From Budorcas taxicolor (Eukaryota > Chordata > Mammalia > Artiodactyla > Bovidae), in the NCBI RefSeq assembly GCF_023091745.1, contig NC_068922.1, forward strand, positions 11,116,001 to 11,180,000: DNA of 64,000 nucleotides. The letters are read 5' to 3'. The notes beneath the pieces were generated by a model. It was not told the DNA's origin. It made no database searches and worked only from the letters and a program-made list of their open reading frames with translations. This document shows, in pieces, positions 33,801 to 45,800 of this stretch (position 1 is the stretch's first letter; each line of letters starts with the position of its first letter). The position numbers and the translations under genes are program-made.

Positions 33801-36800
33801 CCTGGGGAGGAATCGGGCAGCCCTCCAGGGAGCAGGGTGCTATGAGCAAACACCTCCGTCTGTAGCCCAGTTCTTGCTTCTGTGATCTAAAGCACTGATG
33901 GTAATAATAGTTAATATTTACCAGAGTTTGCTTACTCCTCCTAGAACCCACAATGTTGAAAGGACCTGATGAATCAGGCCTATTTTCTTGATGAGGAACC
34001 AAGAGATCAAAGACACTGAAGCCCTTGCCCAAGGTCTCATGGGTGGTTATGTGGCAGAGCCAGGATTTGAATCCAGAACTGTGTGACCCCCACAGCCCAC
34101 GTAGTTCCCCCTCTTTGAGCTGTTTAGAGGCCCATTGGTTTATTTAGCCTCAGTCCTCAACCCAGACGTGTAGGCTCCCTCATCAGCTGCCCATACTGCG
34201 GTCTGCTCTCTGCGTGGCCATGGCGAAAGGGGTGGAGGGACAGTACTGGGACAGCCACTTACTGATGCACTTGAGGTTGGGAGTGGTCCAGTGGGCGACT
34301 TTCGCGGTCTCGTTAAACACACACTGGGTCAAGCTGGAGGTCCCAGCTTTACGCTTGAAGCCAGAATTACAAACATACCGCTCCCTGGAGTTGATGCTGT
34401 AATTCTTGACCTGGATGTCTGCATGCTCCACGGATGTGGGAGTCGGGCAGGTGATGCCTACAGAAGTGTAGATGAGAGGGAAGATGTCAGCAGATTGTAG
34501 CTTGCTCTGTGGGATGCTTGGGTGGAAGTCAGTAACTTTAAACCCGAGGGACCCTGGGGATCCACCCCCCAGATTCAAGCATGTGAAAGATGTCGAGTAA
34601 AGGTGCCCACCATCTAGAAGTGGTCCAGGATCTTTCCTTAAGAGCCAGCCACTGAGCATCACTAGAGCCCGGGGGGCATCAGTGGAGACCCCTCTCCCTG
34701 TCCTCCACCCCTATGTCTCCAGCCTCCATATCTTTCAAACATATCCACCTCTGTCTCTCTCCTACCCTGCATCCTTTGCCTGAACAACAGCAACAGGCTC
34801 CAGGTTGCTACCTTTAACAAACCTTCCATTTCAACAAGGCAGCTGGCCTCATCTTCATATTTAAAATAGTTTATGTATTTATTTCTTTGGCTGTGCCGGG
34901 TCTTAGTTGTGATATTCAGGATCTTTAGTTGTGGCATGTGAGATCTTTAGCTGCAGTATATGGGATCTAGTTCCCCCACCAGGGATGGAGCGCAGGGCCC
35001 CCACTTTGGGAATGTGGAGTCTTAACCGCTGGACCACCAGGAAGTCCCCAGCAGCATCTTTATAAATGCATATTTGATGACTTCACTCTCTCCTGGTTGC
35101 CCACTGCCGTCTTTCCTGAGTTTAATGTCACTTTCTTAGGAAAGCCCTCCCTCACCCCTATAGTCACCCGAGTCCCAGAGTTCTGTGCCCTTTTCCTCTA
35201 CAGTGGGTTCCATCCCCAGCTGGATTTAAGACACGGAGCCTTGAGGAAGGCTCTGCTGGCCCCGCCTGCCTCTCCAGCTACTCTTGCCTCTGGCCACACT
35301 GGCCTTTGGCCCATCACCACCCCCTATGCCTTCACCATGCCCCCCTGCCTCCCCCCATCCCACCCTTCCTAGCTTAGTTCAATGCCACTTCCTCAGGAAA
35401 TCCCTCCGGCACAAGGGTCCTCAGACCCAGCCAGGTTACCACCTTTCCTCCAAAGCAGCCTCCTTTAAGACTGAGTCCCATCCAAAGCCAGGAAGAGTCT
35501 ATTGCAGCTAAAGTTTCAAAGCAAGATTTTCCTGTAGTCACTTGAAACAACTGTATGACTTCTTAATGCTCTTTCCCCTATCAATTCAGTACATTATTAG
35601 GTTTTCTTGTGCATGGAAGAGATGGGAGAACTAGTTTCTGAGGGCAAGCCTCACATTAAGTGGGGTGACTGAGGCAGCTGAGAGTGGGCTGTGCTGGAGA
35701 GAAAGTCCCACAGAGGGAAAATCCTCAATAGCATTTGCCATCATCCTGAAGGGCCCCTTCTCAGATCCTGAAGGCCCCCTTCTCAGTTACTGAGGGGTGT
35801 GTCTGTGCCAAGTGGCTCTTTGGTTGGGTGCCTGGATGCCCACAGCTGCCTGGGAGCTGACTTCCGGGTGCCAGGTTGGGAAATGAGTAAGTCTCTGCTG
35901 AGCAGCTGGAGCATCATGAGGGTTAGGACTCAGGCAGGAGAAGTGAGTGAAGTAATCTTTCTGCCAGGGAGGGACTCTGAGGGGAAGACTGAATGTAGCG
36001 CCGGTCGGATTCACAGACTGGAGGAGGAAGGCGCCCTAACTGCCCCTGTGCCAGGGGTCCAAACTAGGGCCCAAGGGCCAAATCCAGCCTGCCATCTACT
36101 TTTGCCAATAAAGTTTTATTGGCACACAGCCTTGCTCATTTGTTTATGAAGATAGATGCTTTCACTCTGCAACAGCCGGACTGAATTTTTACAACAGAGA
36201 TCTAAATTATTTACTTCCTGGCCCCTTTCAGGAAAAGCCTGCCCCAGGCTGTGTGGCCTTGAAACAAACCGCTGCCCTTGTTTCTAAGACCAGCTGAACG
36301 AGTCAGCACAGAACTCTGGTGCATTTCTTGGAGTAGCTGAGGCTGACGAACGTGATACTGCCCCGCATAAAAAGAAAAACTGCCCCACATGGCAAAACTC
36401 AATGCGAGTCAGAAGACAAATGACCAGACTGAAAAACAACTGCATTTTCTATCATGTAGGGTTAACTTCTCTCATGTCAAGAGCTCCTGAAAGTCAATCA
36501 AAAGCCTGCCGATCCCAAGGGAAAATAGGAAAAGAGTATAAACTGGAACTTGGCAGAAAGGAAATACACATGCTCTTAAATATGTTTTAAAAATGCTCAA
36601 CCTCAGTCATAATGAAGGAAATGTAAAATAAAACTACCTAAGACAGCGCTTTCAGCTCCCAAGTTGGAATAGAGCCAAAAGTTGGTTACTACACGGTTAC
36701 TTCAAGTGAGCGGTTACTTCAAGTGAGACATACTTGCAATCTAAATACCCATGCATTTTGACCCTGCAGTTCTGCTCCCAGGGCTATATTTTACAGCTAT

Positions 36801-39800
36801 ATCTGCATTCCTGTGAAACGTTACCACACGTATACATATACCCTTGAACTCAGCAGTTCCACCTCTAGGATTTGCCTTACTGGTGTATTTATGAAGTGAG
36901 TGTGTACAACGTTATCCATTAAAATAGCCAGTAAATTACCCTGTATGTCGTCAGTAGGAGAATAAATAAATCACAATAAAGATTATAGCACCACTGTACC
37001 ATGAAGTCCTACCCAACTCTTTACAATAGAGATTAAGAAAAGAAAAAAAAAAGAAAAAGTTATTTATGCACTGAAGTGGAGAGATTTCCAGGATAATCTG
37101 TTAGGTTTGGAAGAAAAAGGACAGAGCGCTGTGTATTACACAACACTCTCAGTGAGAAATGAAGCAATACATATATCCAGTTTTTTGTTTATACATAAAA
37201 TCTCCAAAAGTATACACAAGAAACTATTCACACTGGAGGTGAGGAGCTGAGGGATAAGACTGCTGCCTTTTATTGCTTTCTGAATTTTTAATGGTGCAAA
37301 TGCTTTACCCATTAAAAATGCTTTTGAAATATTTTGTAATGCTGTTTCTTCTGCTGATGTGTACACAGGTGTTTTTTGTTGTTGTTGTTCCATGATATAT
37401 GCTGGGGTAACAATCAAATAGCTAGCAACCAGACAGTGGCCTGATTCAGTCAGCAAACAATCAAAATAGCTGCTGGCATTAACCAGGACCCAGTAGGGTG
37501 ACCACTGGCCACAGATCAAAAGCCACACCAATGATGAGAACCGGCAGAATATCAGTCATGTATATATACTATATACTGTTTTAAATTTTTGAAATACTTC
37601 ATAATAAAAAAAGTGGGGGATGGGATTTAAAAATACCCCACCACAGGAAGTCAGAAATCACAGGACAAAGGGAACTAAACCACGTGGAGCGTGTTCATTG
37701 CTTTTACTGTAACACCATGCCGCCTCTGCGTGGAGCCCTAGCTTTCTGCTTTCCTGCCTGACCCTCTGCCCAGGGCTTGCCCATCTTCTCCTCCAGAAAG
37801 TGCCCTCTGGGTTTCCATACTCCCCAGCTGCTAACCTAGGTGCAGATGTCAGAGAATCACTTCCAGAATCAGTGGGACACGCACTCACCTCTCAGGATCA
37901 CCACCTCCTGAACCCCTTCTGCCACATCCTGGCTAGGAGGGCCTCTTCAGACCTCAGATCAGAGGGAGCCAGCTCCGCATTCAGAGTGTGGTTGCAACAG
38001 TTACTGCCAAGTGCTCAGCAGTCTGCAGACAGGCCAGCCACCACTGGGTCAGCTGTCAGACCCTCCCCTCCCGCTTCAGGGTGTATTGCCGAGGTGTCAG
38101 CATCCTCATACCTGAACACACCCGAGCACATCTGAGTCCAGTGGGTCAGTCACTCCAGGCTTTACTTTGGTCTTCCTAGTCTCAGAAGGGAAAATAGATT
38201 GTTTGATTTTCAGTCTTAATCCAACCCTGACTCTTCTTTTAAAACCCCATCGACATCTAATATTAGATTTTTTAAATATTTATTTACTTATTTAGGGTGC
38301 ACTGGGTCTCAGTTGCCACATATAGCATCTAGTTCCCCAATCAAGGAGCATGAAGCCTTAGCCACTGGACCACAAGAGAGATCCCTAATATTACATTTTT
38401 AAAACTATCATATCCAGCTTGCTGCCCTTTATCACTCCATCCTGATGCTGACAATGCTCTCTTCACTTACAGTGATTCTATAGTGGACACAGCATTTTCA
38501 TTCCCTTTTCAATGAGATCCTAAGATAATCATTATTTTAATGTACCAGTTTTCTAAAAAAAAAATCTTTTTCCCTATTAACTTGTGTGAACAGAGATCAT
38601 GGGAGAAGAGATCTGGCTGTTTGGGTGTACTCCCTTCCTCCTCCACTCTCTTCATCTGATGTCTGGGTTGCATCTTGCTCACCTGAATCCCTTCCCAAAC
38701 ATTCTTATTTGTCTTGTAGTCCTCAAGTTCAGCTTCATCCACGGATTCCAATTTCAAATCATGCTTTGAATCTATTGATCTTTCCTTGGTCCCCCTTTTT
38801 TTTTTTGTCTTCACTGTTTTCTATGTTGTCTTCAGATCTGAGATGGTGTGTCAGCAAACTGTCCTACGTCTTCTAAATCTGGAAATCCTTTCCTCCATTT
38901 AGGGCAATGGATTTCAACTTTGAGTGTTTGTGGCACTCTGAAGTAAAACATTTGCCCTGTCACTCGAGGGGATTTAAAAGGTTGAGGCCATGGCAACTAT
39001 CACGAGAAGAGCCACGAGAATCACTGCCACAGTGGAAGGTCACCACGCTAGTGTGTCATTCTGCAGAGCTGCCTGCTATGTGGGTGCGACAGTTTATTGC
39101 ATGCATAAGTACCTAAGTTTACGGCATATGTAATAATTCTAAGTTTTGGGCAGGCTTCAGTAAATAGGCAGTCTTCTCCACAGTGGCCTGACTTCACCTT
39201 AGATGCATAGTTAACCTGTGACGCGATAAAGATGTGTGTGAGCGCCCTGGCAGGACGGAAGGAGCGCTCCTGTTCCTGTGCACTTGGGAGACAGCTGCCC
39301 TTGCCGTTCCCGCTGTCACTCATCTGCAGCCCCCACGGGCGGCCGAGCAGCTCCTCCAGCCCTGTGACCCTTTGCTGCCTTTGGGTCAGGTGTGTCCAGC
39401 TCCAGGATGAGGAGTCTCTGAGGGAAGATGAAGGACCCATATGGGTTCCAGCTCTGCCTCTTGGCTCCCAGGGGGCTCTTGCTTCCCCCTGGTTTACATC
39501 CATCTTCCCACCAGACCATGACCTGGAGGCTCCGGCTTCAGATGCAGAAAGGACAGCTCACCTAGACAGTAACTGGCTCCCACAGCAGCACAAGGTGGTT
39601 CTGCTCCTCCTAGACCCTTAGGACCACAGTCCTGACCGATCCAGTCTCAGAGTATCTCCCACAGTTGGTTACTAGTTACAACGGGGAAAATGGTAACTAC
39701 CTTGAAGAAAGTTGACAGCTACCACCTGAACCAAGTGATCAGACATAACATCACAGGGACTTCCCCCTGGTGGTCTAGTGGCTATGACACTATCCCCAGT

Positions 39801-42800
39801 GCAGGGGGCCTAGGTTCGATCCCTGGTCAGGTAACTACATCCTACATGCTGCAACTAAGACTTGGTGTGGTCAAATAAATCAATTAAATATTAAATAAAA
39901 AGAAGTAATATCACCAACATGGAGATATACAGCTGTCATATGCCTCCTGATCTGATTTACTGCCAAGGACACAGGATCACATCTGTGGTCTCCCTCCCCG
40001 AAATCCATAACCTGAATCTTCCCATGAGGAAACATACAGAATGTTCCAGACTGAAAAAGGCTAAAGAGATACGATAACTAAATGTTACACGTGGTCCTAG
40101 ATTAGATCCAGAATTAGGAAGAAGACAGCTAAAAGGACATTAATGAGACAACTGACGATATTTGAAAAAATGGACCCTGTATTAGATAATATTATTATGC
40201 CGAGATTAAATGTCCTACTTTTGATAGTCATACTGTGATCTGGTAAGAGTGTTGTTTTAGGAAGGTATGTAATAAAATGTGTTCCTAGGAAATATACATT
40301 GAAATACTTAGGCATAAATATTTCAAGCATAATGTGGCAAACAGTTTAGATGCTTCAGAAGAAGATATACATGTAATATAAATATGCAAATGTACATATA
40401 TTTAGAGAGAGGGGGAAACAGTAAATAAAATGGTGGTCCAGTGGTCAGGAATCTGCTTTGCAGTGCAGGGGACACGGGTTTGATCCCTGGTTGGGGACTA
40501 AGATCCCACATGCGGCGGAGCATCTAAGTCCATGTGCCACAACTAGAGAGTCTGTGCGCCGCAGTCTCGCATGACGCAGCCAAGACCCGACAAAGCACAT
40601 ACGTAAATCTGAAAAAAATAAAATGGGGCAAAATGTAAACAGTTGGCAAAGATGGGTAAAAGGTATTCAGATGGCCTTTGTACTGTCTTTACAACTTCCT
40701 GGTGAGTTTGAGGTTGTATCGGAATAAATAAAAGTAAAAAATAAGTAAGCATCCAAATAAACACTAGCTGAGTGGTGCCTGGGGCCCTTTTCTTGAGATT
40801 TCCTCTTGAAGGAAACTCTAGGAGCCCTCTACAGCTCAGACCACGATTGCATTTTGGTCAGGAAAATCTTTGGTTATTTCCCTCATTGTGATGTTCATGG
40901 TGCTGACTGCCCCTCATTACCTCTCTTCACACCTTTTAGAGTTTCTTCCTCATTTCCCCGGGGGGGCCGGTAGTGGTGCTTCCACTCTTTCTACACTTGG
41001 TCGCCTTTCTTTCTTTCTTTCTTTTTTTTTAATGTTTATTTCACTGCTGTGGGTCTTTTTAAAATTTTGCTTATGCTATTTCTTTATTTTTGGCTGTGCT
41101 GGGTCTTTGTTGCTGCGTGGGCTCTTCTCTAGTCGTGGTGATCGGGGGCTACTCTAGGTGCGGCGCTGGCGGCCTCTCTTGCCGCTGTAAAGTGCGAGAG
41201 CTTCAATAGTTGCAGCTCCAGAGCACAAGCTCAACAGTTGCGGTGCACAGGCTCAGTTGCCCTGCAGCACACGGGATCTTCCCGGATCAGGGGTCGAAAG
41301 CAAGCCTCTGGCACCGGCAGGCAGACTCTTTGCCCCTGAGCCACCAGGAAAGCCCTGCTCTGGGCCTTAGCTGCAGCATGTGGGATCTCTTAGTTGCAGC
41401 TCGCAGGCTGCAGCCAAGAGTTCTACATTGTCCCTGATGGGAGTGAGTGTTCGTCTCCATCAGGGCCACGCTGGAGGCCTTGCTCTGCCTCGTCAGCTCT
41501 GCTCTTTATTGCCTTTACCTTCCTCTTCTACCCTCCTTGTCAGCGCTTCTCAGATGTACACCAGAACCTTCTGGAGGGCCTGTGACAACACACGGTACTG
41601 CGCCCTCTTCTTGGAACTCCTGAGTCAGCAGGTCCCGGGCAGGAGCCAAGCATCTCACTTCCTAACCCCCACCCTAACAATCTCCAGGTGATGACGATGC
41701 TGCTTGCCCAGGGACCATGCCTCCTGCTATTTACAGGTGTAGAAGAGCCTCGGCACCACAGCAAGTTACTTTTCAGCATGAAAACTGCTTGCTCTTAGTT
41801 TTTCAGGTCATGGTCTTGGTTCCATCAGTGAGGATGTCTTTTATGGTTCTTCCTGGTGTGCTCTTCTGAATTTATAATATTGTTTCATTGAATCTAATTC
41901 TCCCCCACCTCCAGCTCAAAAATGTTCTGTGGGTGTGTGTGTGTCTAGCTTGACAGTACCACACCACAAAATCTTAAATTAAATCTCAGATTTTTGCTAC
42001 CAAAATCCTAAATCTGTACCTGTGGGGCTTTGCTATACGTGAACAGAGCTGGGGAAGTATTTAGAAGTAGACGGGTAGGTTGAGTGGAGAGGAATGATCA
42101 TAAAACTCAACCCTGGAAGCATTTGACCATGACCAGCATGGACAGTCTCATAAAAACACTAGACTCTGTTCTATGATAAAGTGCTCCTTCCTTCTGTGGG
42201 AGCCTGAGTGGACCTTGGACCTTTGGACCTCTAGGGTGCATTACTGATGGCTGGACGGTCTCTCCAGTCACAGAGGAGTTAACCCCAGAGAAAACAGCAG
42301 ATGGGAGAGGGCTCGGCAAAGACGGGATTTAGTTGGCAAGAGTGTATTTAGCTGGTTTCCTTCCTTATGCCAAGTCTGGCCTCTGGAGCTGACACCATTG
42401 TTGTCTTGGCCTTGGGAGAGGCTGTAATGTCAGAGTCGAGTGCTGAGCCTCTCTGCCAGAGGTTGTTCTGAAACCTTAGAAAGGAGGAGACTCAGAACTC
42501 CCGCCTCACCCCTAAACACCAAGCACACAGTGATTCTCAGGACCAGTCCCTTTCCTCAGAATTGCAAAGGCAACGTGCTCAAAGCTGTACCTGTCTTTTT
42601 GTGACCAGCTTATTTCACTTAAAGCGCTTCCCTGGTGGCTCAGATGGTAAAGAATCTGCCTACAGTGCAGGAGACCCGGGTTTGATCCCTAGGTGGGGAA
42701 GATCCCTTGGAGGAGGGCATGGCAACCCACTCCAGTATTCTTGCCTGGAGAATTCCATGGACAAAGGAGGCTGGTGGGCTGCAGTCCATGGTGTTACAAA

Positions 42801-45800
42801 GACTGAGTGACTAACATACTATTTCATTTAGCATAATCAATATTGTAGCATATTTCAAACCTCCCTCCTTCTTAAGGCTAAATATTGCACTGTATGGATA
42901 GACCACAGTTTGATTGTCATTCATCTGCTGATGGACACTTGTGTTGCTTCCACAATTTACTTGCTGTGAGTAATGCTGCTATGATCATAGGTGCACAAAT
43001 ATCTCTTTAAGACCCTACTTTCTTATCTTTGTTCCTCTGTATATAATGTATCTTTATTCTTTGGATCATGATTTTCTCTCCCTCCTTATTTTTCAGCAGT
43101 CTGAATATGATGTGTCTGGCATGGGATTATTTCAAGGGAGTGGCATTTTTCCTGCTTGGTGTTCTCTCAGCTTCCTGCATCTGTAATTGAATATCTTTTA
43201 TAAATTTGGAGAAATTCTCAACTAGCATCTCTTCAAATATTTCTTCTGCTCCATTCTCTTTTGGTTCTGGAGCTCTGATTCCACATATATTAAACCACTT
43301 CCTACTGTACCACAGCTCTTGGATATTCTGTTCTGTGTCTCTGTTTTCCCTCTCATGCTTGCTCTTTGTCCTGCCGTTAGAGTAATTTGTACTGACCTAT
43401 CTTCAAGTTTACTGATTCTTCTCTTGGCTGTGTCAAGTGCTCTGATAAGCTTGTCAAAGGCTTGCTTCATCTCTATTGTTTTTAAAATTTTTCTAACATT
43501 ACCATTTGAGACTTTCTCATGACTTCCATTTCTCAGCTGAAATCTCCCCTTTACTCATGAATGCTGACTATCTTTTTCACCTGAGCCTTTAACATGCTAA
43601 TGATATTGAGCTGGCAAAAGGCTCCTTTGGTTTTTTCCGTAAGATGGCTCTCATAGATCTTAGCTGTCTTTGACTTCATTGGAAACAATTTTGTTAGATT
43701 GTATTGCGACAACTATCATATCAGCATACATTTTTAAAAGCTTATCAAAATTGGTGAATTTGTATGTAGCCATTTTAAATATTGAAGATGGAAGAAAAAA
43801 GCAACATTTTTGGCATATTGCACATTATTATTTCAGGAAAGGGAAAAAACTGCAATGCAGAAAAATATCTGTGCCGTGTATGGAGACCATGCTGTGACTA
43901 ATTGAACACGTCAAAGGTGGTTTGCAAAGTTTCATGCTGGAGATTTCTCACCGGATGACACTCCATGGTTGAGTAGACCAGTTGAAGTTGATAGTAGTCA
44001 AATTGAGACATTAATTGAGAACAATCAATAAACTGTTATATCATGCAGGCGACTGCCGACATACTCAAAGCATCCAAACCAAGGGCTGAAGATCCTGTGC
44101 ACCAGGTTGCTTATATTCATCGCTTTGATGTTTGGGTTCCACAAAGTTAAGCTAAAAAAAAAAAACCCGAAAACCTTCTTGACTGTATTTCTACATGCGA
44201 CTCTCCACTTAAATGTAATATCTTCCATTTTTAAAACAAATTGTGACAGGTGATGAAACGCGGACACTGTACAATAATGCAGAATGGAAAAGATAGTAGG
44301 GCCAGGTGAAGTGAACCACCAACAACCATACCAAAGGCTGATCTTCATCCAAAGAAGGTGATGTTGTGTATATGGTGGGATTGGAAGGGAGTCCTCTATT
44401 ATGAACTCCTTCTGGAAAACCAAACGATTAATTCCAACAAATACTGCTCCCAATTAGACCAACTGAAAGCAGCACTCAACGAAAAAGCGTCCAGAAATAG
44501 TCAACAGAAAACACATATACATCAGCATAATGCCAGATCACGTGTTTCTTTGATACCCAGGCAAAAACTCTTGCAGTTTGACTGGAAAGTTCTGATTCAT
44601 CTGCCATATACACCAGACACTGCACCTTTAGATGTCCATTTATTTCAGTCTTTACAAATTAATGGAAAACTTTCAATTCCCTGGAAGACTGTATAAGGCA
44701 CTTGGAACAGTTGTTTGCTCAAAAAGATACAACGTTTTGGGAAGATGGAATAATGAAGTTGCCTGAAAAAAATGGCAGAAGGTAGTGGAACAAAACAGTG
44801 AATACATTGTTGAATAAAGTTCTTGGTAAAAAAGAAAAGAAAAGAAAGTTCTTGGTGCAAATAAAAAATGTCTTTTATTTTTACTTAAAAAACTGAAGGA
44901 ACTTTTTGGCCAACCCAACAGTTCCTTTAACTTCCAGTCTGATAGTTTCAATTTCTGGGTCATCGGTGAGTTTTGTTTATTGCTTTTGATCCCTGGGTCG
45001 GGAAGATCCCCTGGAGGAGGAAATGGCAACCCACTCCGGTACTCTTGCCTGGAAAATCCCATGGACAGAGGAACCTGGTAGGCTACAGTCCATGAGGTCC
45101 CAAAGAGTCGGACACGACTGAGCAACTTCGCTTTCACTTCATAGTGGGACTTTTCTGTTGTTGCGACACACAGATATACAGTATGTTGAGATATATTTTT
45201 TGTATGTCCCAATTTTTGATTGAATTCTTAACCATATTTGTAGAACGGAGATAAACAGTATTTATACTTCAAACTGTGAACGCTTCTAATGCTAAACTGA
45301 TGATGTGGGGAAGGTTGAGTCAGTCAAATCAGTTGTTGAATTGGATTCAGATTTTGTTGTTGCTGTGGTTACCTTCAGACTAGCACTGGCTTCAAATTCC
45401 CCCAGTTTTCTTTTTTTTTAAGCGGGGGGTGGGGATGGGGCAGGGCGGGGGCCATGCTGGTCTTCGCTGCAGTGAGCAGGGTCTCCTCTCTAGGTGCTGT
45501 GTGCGGGCTTCTCACTGCAGTGGCGTCTCTCACTGCAGAGCATGGCTCCAGGCACACATAGGTTTCAGCAGTTGCTGCTCCCAGGCTCGAGGGCACAGGC
45601 TCAGTAGTCGCGGCACACACATTTATTTGCTCTGCGGCATGTCGGATGTTCCTGCGCAGGGATCGAACCTGTGTCCTCTGCATTGACAGATGAAGTCTTT
45701 ACCACTGTGCCACCAGAAAAGCCCTCTTTTAGTCTTTTCTTGTGCTTGGGGTGAATTTGAGTGAACTCTGGGAGATAACGGAGGGCAGAGGATCCTGGCG

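Larger units (their letters stand above)
32481..34262 (-). other. IL15RA: IL15RA intron 2
   Basis: Runs from donor GTAAGT at 34262 to acceptor CTCTCTAG at 32481. Contains a MIR copy (33900-34105), a T-run at 33621-33634 and an AAT-rich microsatellite near 32556-32600. Otherwise it appears unique. Confidence 0.85.

Noticed and set aside
44358..44696. A 112-residue frame as a host gene
   Set aside because: It is the C-terminal part of a broken mariner transposase lying between the element's terminal repeats.
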